This document shows, piece after piece, positions 29,700-40,458 of a stretch of DNA of 64,000 nt. This DNA is from Triatoma infestans (taxonomy: Eukaryota; Arthropoda; Insecta; Hemiptera; Reduviidae). The position numbers and the translations under genes were made by a program. The stretch is taken from positions 62,001 through 126,000 of the forward strand of contig JAAEAF010000664.1 in the NCBI GenBank assembly GCA_011037195.1. The letters are read 5' to 3'. The notes under the pieces are model-generated. The model was given only the letters and a program-made list of their open reading frames with translations, made no database searches and was not told where the DNA came from. Position 1 is the stretch's first letter; every line of letters begins with the position of its first letter.

Positions 29700-29895
29700 A
29701 ACACTTGTAAAATTGTAAAATTTTGGAAATAAAAAGTTTAGAACACCTCAACAACACAGAGAATAGTGAACAAAATTGTTCATTTGTTCATAATTGTTCA
29801 AATCTTAAAAATTGAACATTTGTTCACTATTCTCTATGTTGTTGAGGTGTTCTAAACTTTTTATTTCCAAAATTTTACAATTTTACAAGTGTCAT
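29700..29895. repeat. Near-perfect long hairpin
   Basis: CACTTGTAAAATTGTAAAAT (29701) through the GAATAGTGAACAAA block is matched in inverse by 29812-29893 with only one or two differences, separated by about 30 bp of AT-rich sequence. The arms are about 80-85 bp. Such a structure should extrude or cause polymerase stalling. Confidence 0.85.
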
Positions 29896-30430
29896 TGTCT
29901 AGGGATTTTTTTCCTTTTGTTTTTACAATACTCTGTTACTTGTTTGATGTGTTATGTTGATTATAATTATAACCAATACTAAGGCCTCGTTTTATTTTTA
30001 ATTATAATTTTAAATTTGTAACACTGATGTGTGTCTACACGATGCAGAGTCTACCATGAGCGTGGCTAGCAAGATGACTCAAAAAATTACAGCCATAGAA
30101 ACTTCAGTTTTAAAGTAAAACTCAATATATTAAAACAAGAAAAAGCATATAGTCACATAATTAATACAATTAACAAGGCGATTAACGTTTAATAAATTAA
30201 CCACATATATAAAAATAAATGACTGTAACACATGAGTGTTACAAATTTAAAATTATAATTAAAAATAAAACGAGGCCTTAGTATTGGTTATAATTATAAT
30301 CAACATAACACATCAAACAAGTAACAGAGTATTGTAAAAACAAAAGGAAAAAAATCCCTAGACAATGACACGTGTAGTGTCGAAACGTTGGGAGCAAATG
30401 TAATTACAAGAATAAAAAAATAAATAAAAA
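29896..30430. repeat. Inverted repeat pair with GTCGAAACGTTGG end
   Basis: About 29896-30020 is the inverse of 30230-30370 (shared AAGGCCTCGTTTTA and CATCAAACAAGTAACAGAG). At the right end, a GACAC...GTGTC hairpin precedes GTCGAAACGTTGG (about 30369-30382). The inverse phrase CCAACGTTTCGAC lies at 29608. This resembles the ends of Penelope-like elements. Confidence 0.65.
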
Positions 30431-30469
30431 ATTAAAAAGGACTGTAATTAAGGTTCAACATTTTATTAT

Positions 30470-30960
30470 CCAAGAAATAGTCAAAATAACAAACAGCCAA
30501 AAAACTTCAATTAAAATCAATAATTAAATTCGACAATAAGTTCACACGTATATCTTCCAAGCAACTTTACAATATTGTACCAAACTTCTGTAAGTATTTT
30601 TCATTTAAATAATAAATACATTCTTCTTTAATTAGTAAATCTCTTCGAGAATATTTTGCTCCAAATTCATTCAAAATTGGGCAGATGGCGATGAACTGGA
30701 ATACGCTTTCCTCTTTTTTCGTTTAAATTGTCCATTAAACAATAGTTTATTATCATTTCTAAAATTGTTCTTGTTAAAGTAAAGCAGTGTTCCCCACTTA
30801 ATTAAGTGCACCACTAATGGAAATATTATCTAAATAACTATTTACAAGGTTAAGCTGAAAATGCAATAGATTATGGAATATGTGACATTACCTATTTTGC
30901 CCTGAGTAGTTAAAGTATTTATTATTTCATCTATTTTTAATAATATTCAACAGTGTATTT
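30470..30960 (-). pseudogene. LINE ORF2 C-terminal fragment
   Basis: On the minus strand, NFRNDNKLLFNGQFKRKK is followed, after a frame change, by FQFIAICPILNEFGAKYS and ECIYYLNEKYLQKFGTIL. FIAICPI.NEF is the C-terminal motif of Jockey-like LINE ORF2. Copy 2 lies at 58520-58950. Confidence 0.55.
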
Positions 30961-31179
30961 ATTTTTCATTTATTATTTATAAAATAGTTAAAGGTAACAG
31001 GATTAAAGGATAACAAAGATTAAAGGTACATAGGTTTTTCACATTTTTTATAGATGAACAATTTTTTTTTTTTAAATAATTTCCTAACACAATATACCAG
31101 GGTATCTATATGGAGGAAGCGCCAAGAATGAGGACAATATCAGAGACATTTTCCGCGGTACCCTGCTTCATTTTCTGGT

Positions 31180-31217
31180 CATCGACCGGTTTCCGGCGTT
31201 CGCCCAACTTCAGGATG
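31180..31217 (-). ncRNA. Hammerhead-ribozyme-like core, left arm of element 1 (degenerate)
   Basis: Same layout as 32110-32147, but the core heptamer reads CTGAAGT (the essential last A is T) and the outer pair of stem II mismatches. The GAAA box is intact. Probably inactive. Confidence 0.35.
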
Positions 31218-32109
31218 CGTTTGCCAGACAGTGTGACAACACAGACTTGCACAGAGCAAATTCAGTTTTACAGACTGACTGGTGTTTTTAACTGAATTTA
31301 AAACTAAACTCTTAAACTAGGTCAAGGAGTATATTCAGCTGGGTGGGAAAACACGTGTTTGGGTTGTTAAAGGGCAAATTTTCCTTACAATGGAAACAAT
31401 AAGTGAGAGTCAAATTTTGTAAACTCTAATGCTGGTGGGAGATTTACTTTACAATTAACTAGTCAAAATAAAATATGAAATATATAAAATAAATTAAAAA
31501 TTAAATTGAATAACGATTTAAACTAACATAATTTAAAATTAAGCGATTTTTATAATTAAGTTTTTTATAATTACGCATTGCAGTCAATATTTCACTTCTT
31601 ACACAACATTCATATACGGCATCAGCGCACGCATGTATATCTAAATATTATGTAATATCATACGATGTATATCTTAATTATAAAAAACCTTATTTAGATA
31701 TACGTGGATGCCGTATATAATGTTGTGTAAGATGTGAAATTTTGACTGGAATGCATAATTGTAAAACAAGTTTGTAAAAATCGCTTAATTTTAAATTATG
31801 TTACTTTAAATCGTTATTAAATTTAATTTTTAATTTATTTTATATATTTCCTAATTTATTTTGACTAGTTAATTGTAAAGTAAATCTCCCACCAACATTA
31901 GAGTTTAAAAAATTTGACCTACACATGTTGTTTCCATTGTAAGGAAAATCTGCCCTTTAACAACCCAAACACGTGTTTTCCCACCCAGCTGACCATACCC
32001 CTTGACGTAGTTTAAAAGTTTAGTTTTAAATACGGTTAAAAACACCAGTCAGTGTGTAAAACTGAATTTGCTCTGTGCAAGTCTGTGTTGTCACACTGTC
32101 TGAAAAATG

Positions 32110-32147
32110 CATCCTGAAGATGGGCGAACGCCCGAAACCGGTCGATG
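32110..32147 (+). ncRNA. Hammerhead-ribozyme-like motif, right arm of element 1
   Basis: Stem I CATC (32110-32113) pairs with GATG (32144-32147). The core is CTGAAGA, matching the CUGANGA consensus. Stem II is GGGC-GAAC-GCCC, followed by GAAA, then ACC/GGT as a minimal stem III, then C at 32143 after GT, giving a canonical GUC cleavage triplet. One departure: an extra T between the core and stem II. Minimal stem III hammerheads are known from Penelope-like elements and act as dimers. Confidence 0.5.
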
Positions 32148-32309
32148 ACCACAAAATGAAGCTGACTACCACGGAAAATGTCGCTGCTGCTTTCCAGGTC
32201 TGCGGAACCAGCCACCACAACAATGAGGACAATATATTGGTTTCCGGGTATAACGTCAAATTAGGTGTATTAATGGGCAAATTTAATGCTTTTTTTTTTT
32301 TTGTTAAGG

Positions 32310-32810
32310 GAAATCTTTAATTATACTTCTACAGAAATACATCCCCATACTTGAACACCATAACATACCATCACCCTACTTCCTGTATTAACTACCTACA
32401 ATTTAGATTTAAATGATATAAATTTATTCAATATTAAATTATTAAGCGTACATTTAACCTTCAAATCTCTCACAAAATCTGTTTTTTTAACATCTAGAAT
32501 CTGTGTAAGTGTAAGCCCCAAAATCTTGTAGCGTTTAATAACAGCAATCACCTTGTGATTTCATTTTCACCATATTTCATTCTTTTGCTGGGGGTCTTCC
32601 ACTATTTTTAAATTCCACTATGTGGTGGATTTATTTCGACATTTCGTAGAAGAGAAATACTAAGCTTAATACTACATATTAAACACTGTTTGTATTTACT
32701 GCGAATAATAAACACTGCAAGGAATTTACACTGCAATATTTTTGAGTAACTATGTAGTAGCGAGAGAAGTAAGTGGATTGATTGACGATATTCTTTGATT
32801 TCAGCAAAGA
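32310..32810. other. P450 upstream region
   Basis: 32310-32520 has weak minus-strand LINE-like coding (MVCYGVQVWG). The rest is AT-rich. TCTTTGATTTCAG (about 32793-32805) just before the start ATG resembles a splice acceptor, suggesting a 5' UTR intron, so the promoter may lie further upstream. No TATA box is obvious near the ATG. Confidence 0.4.
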
Positions 32811-35800
32811 ATGGACCCGATAATTCTATCACTATCATCAGCACTTCTGACGTTATTCCTCTATGTTATTTACCAAGCATGGAAAACCAACCAATACTGG
32901 AAAGAAAGAGGTGTACCACATGTAGCAGGGTCATTATTCGTTGGAAGCCAGTTGCCATTGTTACTTGGAAAAATGACAACAGGCGAATTACATCAAATTT
33001 GGTTTAAACAATTTCCAAAGGAGCCTCTGTTTGGTTTCTATGATTTTATGAAACCTTCTTTATTTGTTAAAGATATTAACCTGATTGAAAAGATACTTAT
33101 TAAAGATTTTGCACATTTTACCGACCATGGTTTCCAATCCGACGATGAACGTAATCCATTTGATTCAAGTTTAGTTAGAATGACTGGTAAACGATGGAAA
33201 GCTGTGAGAAACAGATTGTCACCGATATTCACAATGGGGAAACTAAAATTGATGTTTGAATCCATGGCAGGATGTGGTAAGCAATTGATACAACATATTG
33301 ATAAGGGACCAACTCAGGATGTGGAGTTGAAAGAGATTCTTGAATGTTTTATATTGGACGCTACTGGGTGAGTAGTTTTATTATTATATTTTTTTAATGA
33401 TGCCTAAATCTAGAGGAATCAGAAAAACAGACGTAACTGACTTTGAATCTTTAAATTAAAACAAATAAATAAATTTCCGTAATTCATTACTCTAAAGCTT
33501 CTATTTGGCATTTTAAGCTACAAGACTAGACAAACTTAGTGGTCCATAGTGGTACACTTTCAAGGGGAGCATTTTCATGCAATTAGTTGTCGTAAATGTG
33601 TGGCCGGTAGTTTGCTGTCAATATCGAAATAGTGCTGCGTGTTGATACAGCGTTGCCGGTATTGCAGCTACTTGAAGATGTTCGCCACCTTCATTGGAAG
33701 TTATTTCAAACTGCCCCTGCCATATCAAACATCCAATAAGAATTTAGATAAAATCGGTCAACAGGAAGTATCACACTTCACACAGACTGGATTTTTCAGT
33801 TTTTCGAAAACGCTTCATACGATTTTCTTTAAACTTTTAACTACACATACTAAGAACTTTTATTTGTAACATTTCTCTAGGAAATATCAATTAAGGGTGG
33901 TTTTGGGGGAAGGAGAGGGTTATGATGTTCTCTAAAGTGCTATAATACCAATCACAATTAGATAAGTTGTCAGAATAACGAAATGCGATTTTACTAAACA
34001 GTATTTTCAGTTGTCTGGGATTTACTTCATAGAAACCCCGCTGCATTTCATTAATGTTGGTAATAGAAACTATCACTTTTAACTGAAACCTATCATTTTA
34101 TTTTTTTGAAACCTATACCAGAAAATTCATTTAAGGGGGTTTTTAAGGAGGAGGAAGTAAAGCATTCCTTAAAAGGGTCTTTTTGTAAAGTTTAAATTCA
34201 TGTAAATGGAAGGCAAGTGAACACCTGATGTAAGGGTGTTGTGAGGAGATGTTGGTTGTTGATGATGAAAGATAAACACCTTAAGATTTGGTTTAAGATA
34301 TATAATTGATATATATGTATATGACTGACTGCCAAGAACTTTACACTAACTGAACTGAACTGAACTGACAGACTGACGTGGCTAAACTGATATGAACGGA
34401 GCGATGTTACACTGATGTATAAATCAACAGAATTCTATCTGAATGATGTCTCATTGCCTATCTCTCATATATATATATACTGGCCGAGCCTCTCCTCTCT
34501 TTGCGAGAGGGGCTGTTTCTCTCCGCTAGATTGGATGAGTGGTGGGGGTTCACTACCCCTACACCTGGTAAGAACTATATGGTTGAAGAGAATTAGATAA
34601 TTATAGTTGTGTGGTGGTTGGTTTCGCGGAGCTGGAAAGCATCAGAGACATTTTCCGTGGTAGCCTGCTTCATTTTGTGGTCATCGACCGGTGGGCGTTC
34701 GCCCATCTTCAGGATGCGTTTTTTCAGACAGTGTGACAACACAGACTTGCACAGAGCAAATTCAGTTTTACACACTGACTGGTGTTTTTAACTGTATTTA
34801 AAACTAAACTCTTGAACTAGGTCAAGGGGTATGGTCAGCTGGGTGGGTAACACGTGTTTGGGTTGTTAAAGGGCAAATTTTCCTTACAATGGAAACAACA
34901 CGTGTGGGTCTAATTTTTTAAACTCTAATGTTTGTGGGAGGTTTACTTTACAATTAACTAGTCAAAATAAAATAAGAAATATATAAAATAAATTAAAAAT
35001 TAGATTTAATAACGATTTACACTAACATAATTTAAAATTAAGCGATTTTTATAAGTTTTTTTATAATTATGCATTCCACTCAATATTTCACTTCTTACAC
35101 AACATTCATATAGGGCACGCATGTATATCTAAATATTATGTAATATCATACGATGTACATCTTAATTATAAAAAAACCTTATTTAGATATACGTGGATGC
35201 CGTATATGAATGTTGTGTAAGAAGTGAAATATTGAGTGGAATGCATAATTATAAAAAAACTTATAAAAATCGCTTAATTTTAAATTATGTTGGTTTAAAT
35301 CGTTATTCAATTTTATTTTTATATATTCATATTTTATTTTGACTAGTTAATAGTAAAGTAAATCTCCCACCAACATTAGAGTTTAAAAAATTAGACCCAC
35401 ACGTTTTGTTTCCATTGTAAGGAAAATTTGCCCTTTAACAACCCAAACACGTGTTTCCCACCCAGCTGACAATACCCCTTGACTTAGTTTAAGAGTTTAG
35501 TTTTAAATAAGTTAAAAACACCAGTCAATGTGTAAAATTGAATTTGCTCTGTGCAAGTCTGTGTTGTCACACTGTCTGAAAAATGCATCCTGAAGATGGG
35601 TGAACGCCCGAAACCGGTCGATGACCACAAAATGAAGCAGGCTACCACGGAAAATGTCTCTGATGATTAGATAATTATAACTATGTAACTTGTAGCGAGA
35701 GAAAGTTGTGTGAGTGTTTCACATCAGATTTGATTCATACTGTATTCGAGTGAAGACTAATTTGCCCCAATTCCAATTAGTGAAGATAATATGTATTAAT

Positions 35801-38800
35801 AACTACTGATTTTTTGTCTTTGTTGTTTCAGTTCCTCTGCATTCGGTATAGACGTTGGGAATTTATCCAATCCAAACAGTGAATTTCATCGAATGGGCAA
35901 ACAAATTTTACAACCAGACATTCTATTTTTGATAAAAATTATAATATTGTTAAATTTCCCAAATTTAGCAAAACTGCTAAATCTAACGTTTAGTAAACCA
36001 TACATAGTTAAATATTTCTCAGCTATAATTAAAGATACAATGAAATACAGACGAGATAATGGATTCAAAAGAAATGATTTGTTACAATTTATGATGCAAC
36101 TACAGGACAAAGGATACGTGGAAATGCATATTAAAGATGCAGCTGATGATTATCTAGATATCGATACTACAAAATATACTACAGAGAAATTTGGTAATGT
36201 AAATTCATTTTTGCCAATTAAATTTCATTTTGTGATTACAAGATATAGTGGGGCCAACATGGCGGACATATGGTGGACACCGCTCCTTCATCATGTCGCC
36301 AGTTCAATAGTGAGAATGTCCGATTGCTTACTGATCGTTATACCATACTTTCTGCGCGCCTTTGTAGTACAATATTTACATTTATTTTCTCCTTAAGAGG
36401 AAATATTGCGTTTCTGCCAGATTATTGTAAAGGAGTTTTGATCCGAAATTGTGTATGTCTGTCTAAAATCTTAAAAATTAAAAGTTGCAGGAAGCTCATA
36501 GTTAGTATTCCATTTAGATACTACAGACTCGAAGATTTCGGGCAAAAAATGCATCAACCGGGAGGAAGACTTTATCGATTTTCTTTTTTCTTTTTTTTTC
36601 CAGTTTTTCGTGATTTTCTCGAAAATGGGTTTAACAATTTTCTTTAAAATTCGTCTACTATCTACCCAGATCAGTAATTATCACTTTAATTTGGGACATT
36701 GTCCCAGAAAAGTTGATTTTATGGGGGTTTTGAGGGAACATGTACAGTTGCACTTTTCTCTAAGGTACTAGTTCAGCATAATGTATAGTTTTACCATTTA
36801 ATGTATAGTAATACACATTATAAGTATTGATAGAATTCCAAATTTAAAGCAAAATAAATTTTTGCAGTTTTTTGAATTTGTGTTTGATATTTTTTTAATG
36901 TTAAACTGAGGCAACATGGCATTGACCAGAAGGCGTCCACAATATCCACTCAGGTCTACATGTCTAACCCCTAACACATTTTTTTTTACGGCTGCCCAAA
37001 CTAAAGTTTCTAAAGAATGCAGGTTTATAGAATGTGCCATTCAAATTATTTGTGTTAATTGGACGAGGAGGACAGTCTTGTAATTCTCACCAGATTTTAC
37101 TTTCTCTGACTTCTATGTAAGGACGAGTATTATGATCGTGCCACATTTTCGAAGTTCATGTGTTAACAGAATATCTCAAAAACATGATTTCGTTAACAAA
37201 AGGCAGCTGGTTAGTGTAATCGAATAAATATCGACAGGCGAGTGAAATGGAAGCGGTTGGTGCAGTGCCAGCCTTGTGTTGGATCCAATATAACTCATAA
37301 TTACCCTATATTTTCTTTCTTATTTTTTTGCAGAATTATCAGACGATCAGATAGCTGGCCATGCTATAACATTTTTAACGGCTGGTTTTGATACGACCAC
37401 CTTAACAATGGTATTTACCCTGTATGAACTGTCAAGGAATCCAACTATTCAAGATAAAGTTCGTGAAGAAATCTGCAAAGAATTAGAACATGCCGGCGGC
37501 TCGTTGACGTATGATGCTGTGAAAGATATGCACTATTTAGAACAATGTATTAAAGGTAATTTAGATTAGCTGATGTTATTTAGAATTGTGAATATTACAC
37601 AACTGCTTCTTATTGAACTCAATAACAATTATAATGCCTTGTCCAAACTGGTAGATTAAATCGCACAACTCGAGTCTATGAACAAAGTTCTGCGATTGTC
37701 GATAGACAATCAGGAACAATTTCGGTATACTGCAACTCTCCATAGACAAAAATCTCGTGGCTATAGGTCACCCATATCAAATGGAAAAATTGCGATTTGT
37801 TGCGCAACATTTCATAGTCTGGACGTGTCCCATAAACAGAAACTACATTAAGCTGGTGAATGAGTCCTACCAACCGCCAGAAACCGTGACTACCAACCTG
37901 AGAGAAACTGGTATGGTTTCCCGGAAATTCGTGGTGCTTGACGATTTTCCCCCCAACCATCAGAAGTAAATCTTCAAAATCACTCCCCCCCGTGATTTTG
38001 AACCTTCCGTCAACTGTGTGAAATTCCCAGTCTCAATTTATCCAAGAGATTTTATCGCTCTAATAAAAACTGCCGCGTCCACCAATGTCTTCTTTTCCTG
38101 TTTATACTTTCAAAAATAAATAACGAAGCGGCTACTAACCCACGAGCAGCAATGTCTTCGGCCATTACGAAGAAAGTGTGGACGCGTGACTAAGTCTACA
38201 AATGTTTTGCAACTTGTTCCCAACAGTCTATGGATAATATTATCGAATGTCTATAGACAGTTGCACGATTTTGTCTACCAGTGTGGACTTACCTTAAAAC
38301 TGGCAAACTTTGTTTAAATTAACACGATTTTTACTCCAAGATTAGTAGTCTTCACGGAAATATAGTGGTTAGTGGGGGTACATCTTGTTGGTAGTAGTAA
38401 CAGTTAATATTGGAATTGGATTACATTGTAGTCTAGGAGGCAGGATCCAAAACAAACCCTAATAACATTCAAGATATCGATGCCCTCCCATTTACGTAGA
38501 TTTTATGTTGTGTGTCAATTTTTTTTCCGTATCCATAACCCTCTTTAGAGAGAGTGATAGTATATTAACTGAGAGAGAGAGAGAGTAGAAGAAAGTAAAG
38601 TAGAATAAGTCACGTTATTAAATACTTAACATAAAACATTAACACAAAGCATATAAGTGATCAATACGTTTCATCATAACCCCTGAGTGACTAGAGTCCC
38701 TGCGAGAGTGAGAGAGAAGATAGAAATGGGGACAGCACAAGTGCTAACGAAATTAGATAATTTTTATTATATTTCATTTCAATCATAACATCTGATATTA

Positions 38801-40458
38801 TATAAACTGCGTATCCTTTAAAAATACTGCAAGTAAACTATAGTGTCCTACAACTCGGCCAATCTGACGATTTGGGCGTCTTCGCTCAAGATTTATCATT
38901 AAGTAAACTTGACTTAATATAATTAAAATTTGAAATTATAATCATTTCCAATAATGGAACAAATCTACAACATTATTAAACTGAATCAGAGTTACCAATG
39001 ATTAAGTCGGAATTGGATGTATTCTGCCACGGCTACATTCTACGAGAGACATAAATCCCTTCGTGCGGTACTTGAGACACTTGAAAACCATCAATATCTC
39101 AATTCACATAGCCATCACTTGACAAAACTTGCAGTTATTGGTTCTTAAGGATCATATTTAAGGATTAGTTTTTTTTTTTATTACTTCCTGCTTAACTACT
39201 GTTGGACGAAGTATTGCGATCTTGTAAGATTTTCGAAATTGAGTTTTCCCCGGAAATACACGTTTTGAGGTCCCCTAAGACCAAAAAAAAGTGGTTTTTA
39301 GAAAATGGTCTGCGTCTGTGTGGATGTACGTGAAAAGAATATCTCAAAAATGAAACGTTGCAGCAAGCTTATACTTGTTATTCAGTTCAGGTAGTACCAA
39401 CGCTACAGACACGAAGATTTTAGTTAAAATCCATATACGATAGTGCCACTTTACTAAATGCTTTTTCTTAGTTTTGTATATTTTTTTTCTCAAAAACTGG
39501 TATATTAACTACACATACAAAGAGCTACAACTTTTATTTGAAATATTCTTCCACATTATTTCTCTAAGGAAGGTAAGAATCTGATAATCTAAGGTTGTAA
39601 GGAGGATAATCTTCTCACCCAAGCTTTTCAAACTTCTCTGAATAACAGTATAGAGGCAGGAATTAGGTCTCCGCTAACCACAGAAAAGGCAGGTGTTATC
39701 ACATTCTAGGTCGTTACTTAAGTTGCCGCCTGAGGTCCAGACCAGATAAACCCTGGCCTTCCTCAGTTCTGGGAGGATTTTCGGAGCAAGCTCTGATGAA
39801 TTCCTCGAGTTTCTATTCCTGTCGAAAAAACTGATAAACATCTGGATAGCTGCAGATACTTTTGAGAAATCAGGGAAAACAGATAATGGCTTTTATAAAC
39901 TACTGCAATTATAAATAATAAATCCTTATTGATTAACGCAGAATATATTGTTGACAGAGGCTCTTAGGATGTATCCACCAACTCAGATGTTAATGCGTTT
40001 ATGTACAAAACAATATACCTTCCCAAATGGAGTGACAGTAGAACCTGGCCAAGCGCTCTTAATTCCAGTGACAACACTCCATTATGATCCAACAAATTTC
40101 CCAGAACCAAAAGTATATCGACCAGAAAGATTTGCTCCAAACCAAACAATACCTACTTGTGCTTATTTACCATTTGGAAATGGACCAAGGATGTGTATAG
40201 GTAGGGAATGATTAGTTAATTAACCAAACAGTATGCTAATTATACTTTTATTAAATCACTTACTTTCTCTTTATTTTGTTTGCAGCAATGAGATTCGCCA
40301 TGCTTGAGATAAAATACTGCATAGCAAAGTTACTGCAGAACTACACCATCAGCCTCAGTCCTAAAACAAAACAACCAATCACATTAAGCACCAGAAATTT
40401 GCTAACAGCGCCAAAGGAGAAACTGTATTTCAATATAAACAAATTAAACCTCTCATAA
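32811..40458 (+). CDS. Cytochrome P450, CYP6-like (five exons, intact)
   Basis: The exons are 32811-33367, 35832-36193, 37334-37555, 39958-40200 and 40286-40458, all with GT-AG borders and compatible phases (2,1,1,1). Together they give 1,557 nt, 518 aa, the usual size. An ER-anchor helix spans residues 2-20 (IILSLSSALLTLFLYVIY). The C-helix is WKAVR, the I-helix AGFDTT, the K-helix EALR, then YRPERF and the heme loop FGNGPRMCIAMRF, with the cysteine thiolate ligand. Ala in place of the usual Gly after Cys-Ile is seen in some P450s. CYP6 enzymes are microsomal monooxygenases, often for plant toxins or insecticides. Introns 1 and 3 host a foldback and a MITE. Subfamily cannot be assigned by eye. 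Confidence 0.93.
33540..34160. repeat. Dispersed repeat in P450 intron 1
   Basis: It contains ATCGGTCAACAGGAAGTATC, TTTTTCGAAAACGCTTCATA and TTCTCTAGGAAATATCAATT. It is the same family as 22.6 kb. Copy 2 is at about 60540-61190. Confidence 0.55.
34592..35679. mobile_element. Foldback (Penelope-like?) element 2 in P450 intron 1
   Basis: The target duplication ATTAGATAATTATA lies at 34592-34605 and 35666-35679, with a 1,060-bp element between. The arms are the same as element 1. Here the left arm is longer (GTTGTGTGGTGGTTGG...) and the right arm is truncated. The left-arm hammerhead-like core (minus, 34682-34716) lacks three bases of the GAAA box; the right-arm core at 35586-35623 is intact. 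Confidence 0.85.
35586..35623 (+). ncRNA. Hammerhead-ribozyme-like motif, right arm of element 2
   Basis: CATC, CTGAAGA, extra T, GGGT-GAAC-GCCC (one G-U pair), GAAA, ACC/GGT, C, GATG. The arrangement is the same as at 32110. Confidence 0.5.
36245..36760. repeat. Dispersed repeat in P450 intron 2
   Basis: It starts AGTGGGGCCAACATGGCGGA as at 5484 and continues with TGCGCGCCTTTGTAG, GTTGCAGGAAGCTCA and CGAAGATTTCGGG. A related phrase repeats at 37080-37200. Confidence 0.6.
37635..38294. mobile_element. Non-autonomous TIR element (MITE-like) in P450 intron 3
   Basis: It is 660 bp, with imperfect inverted ends sharing GTCCA.ACTGGTAGA and AAATCG.GCAACT. TAA is present on both sides (37632-37634, 38295-38297). 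The intron-3 equivalents at 22375 and 51912 have the single TAA (AATTGTAAAACTGG) and no insert. The 3-bp TAA duplication suggests PIF/Harbinger. There is no transposase. A 70-codon open stretch at 37757-37969 is not recognised. Confidence 0.7.
38295..39957. other. Rest of P450 intron 3
   Basis: No gene is seen. It holds a purine-rich (GA)n tract near 38563-38580 and a dispersed-repeat copy at 39180-39560 (GAGTTTTCCCCGGAAATACA, GTGGTTTTTAGAAAATGG). The acceptor CAG is at 39955-39957. Confidence 0.5.

Larger units (their letters stand above)
29322..30568. other. 1.25-kb composite insertion present only in copy 1
   Basis: Sequence on either side joins directly in copy 2 (about 58500-58525). The insert contains an inverted LINE 3' end, a nearly perfect 80-bp-arm hairpin and a second inverted-repeat pair. 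No TSD is clear. Confidence 0.65.
31127..32235. mobile_element. Foldback (Penelope-like?) element 1, with 14-bp target duplication
   Basis: The direct repeat AATGAGGACAATAT flanks it at 31127-31140 and 32222-32235. Between them 1,081 bp form one large inverted repeat with the centre near 31665: CAGACAGTGTGACAACACAG, AACACCAGTCAGT and ACACGTGTTT occur in both arms. No coding. The right end extends about 35 bp beyond the left, so the left arm is truncated. Each arm has a hammerhead-like core (minus strand 31180-31217, plus strand 32110-32147). Confidence 0.8.
1..32810. repeat. Segmental duplication, copy 1 (pairs with 44874-59853)
   Basis: The first base aligns with 44874, and the two stretches run in the same order: LINE, P450 exon 2, minus-strand LINE fragment, P450 exon 3, LINE debris, Tc1 remnant, RTE-like LINE, minus-strand LINE fragment, foldback element, P450 exon 1. 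By eye the shared parts are about 97-99% identical with many small indels. Copy 1 alone carries the Polinton (6456-21857) and about 1.25 kb at 29.32-30.57 kb, and it keeps a full foldback element where copy 2 has a stump. Homology continues through P450 exon 1 and most of intron 1. Confidence 0.9.

Noticed and set aside
32075..32320. 81-codon frame in the foldback right arm
   Set aside because: It runs through the inverted-repeat arm and into unrelated DNA, and translations of the arms appear in many frames.
37757..37969. 70-codon frame in the MITE
   Set aside because: No recognised domain; the element looks non-autonomous and the frame is likely chance.
22087..40458. A single P450 gene joining orphan exons 2/3 to the heme exons at 40 kb
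   Set aside because: The intact gene has its own exons 1-3 with perfect phase; the orphan exon 3 has no splice donor.
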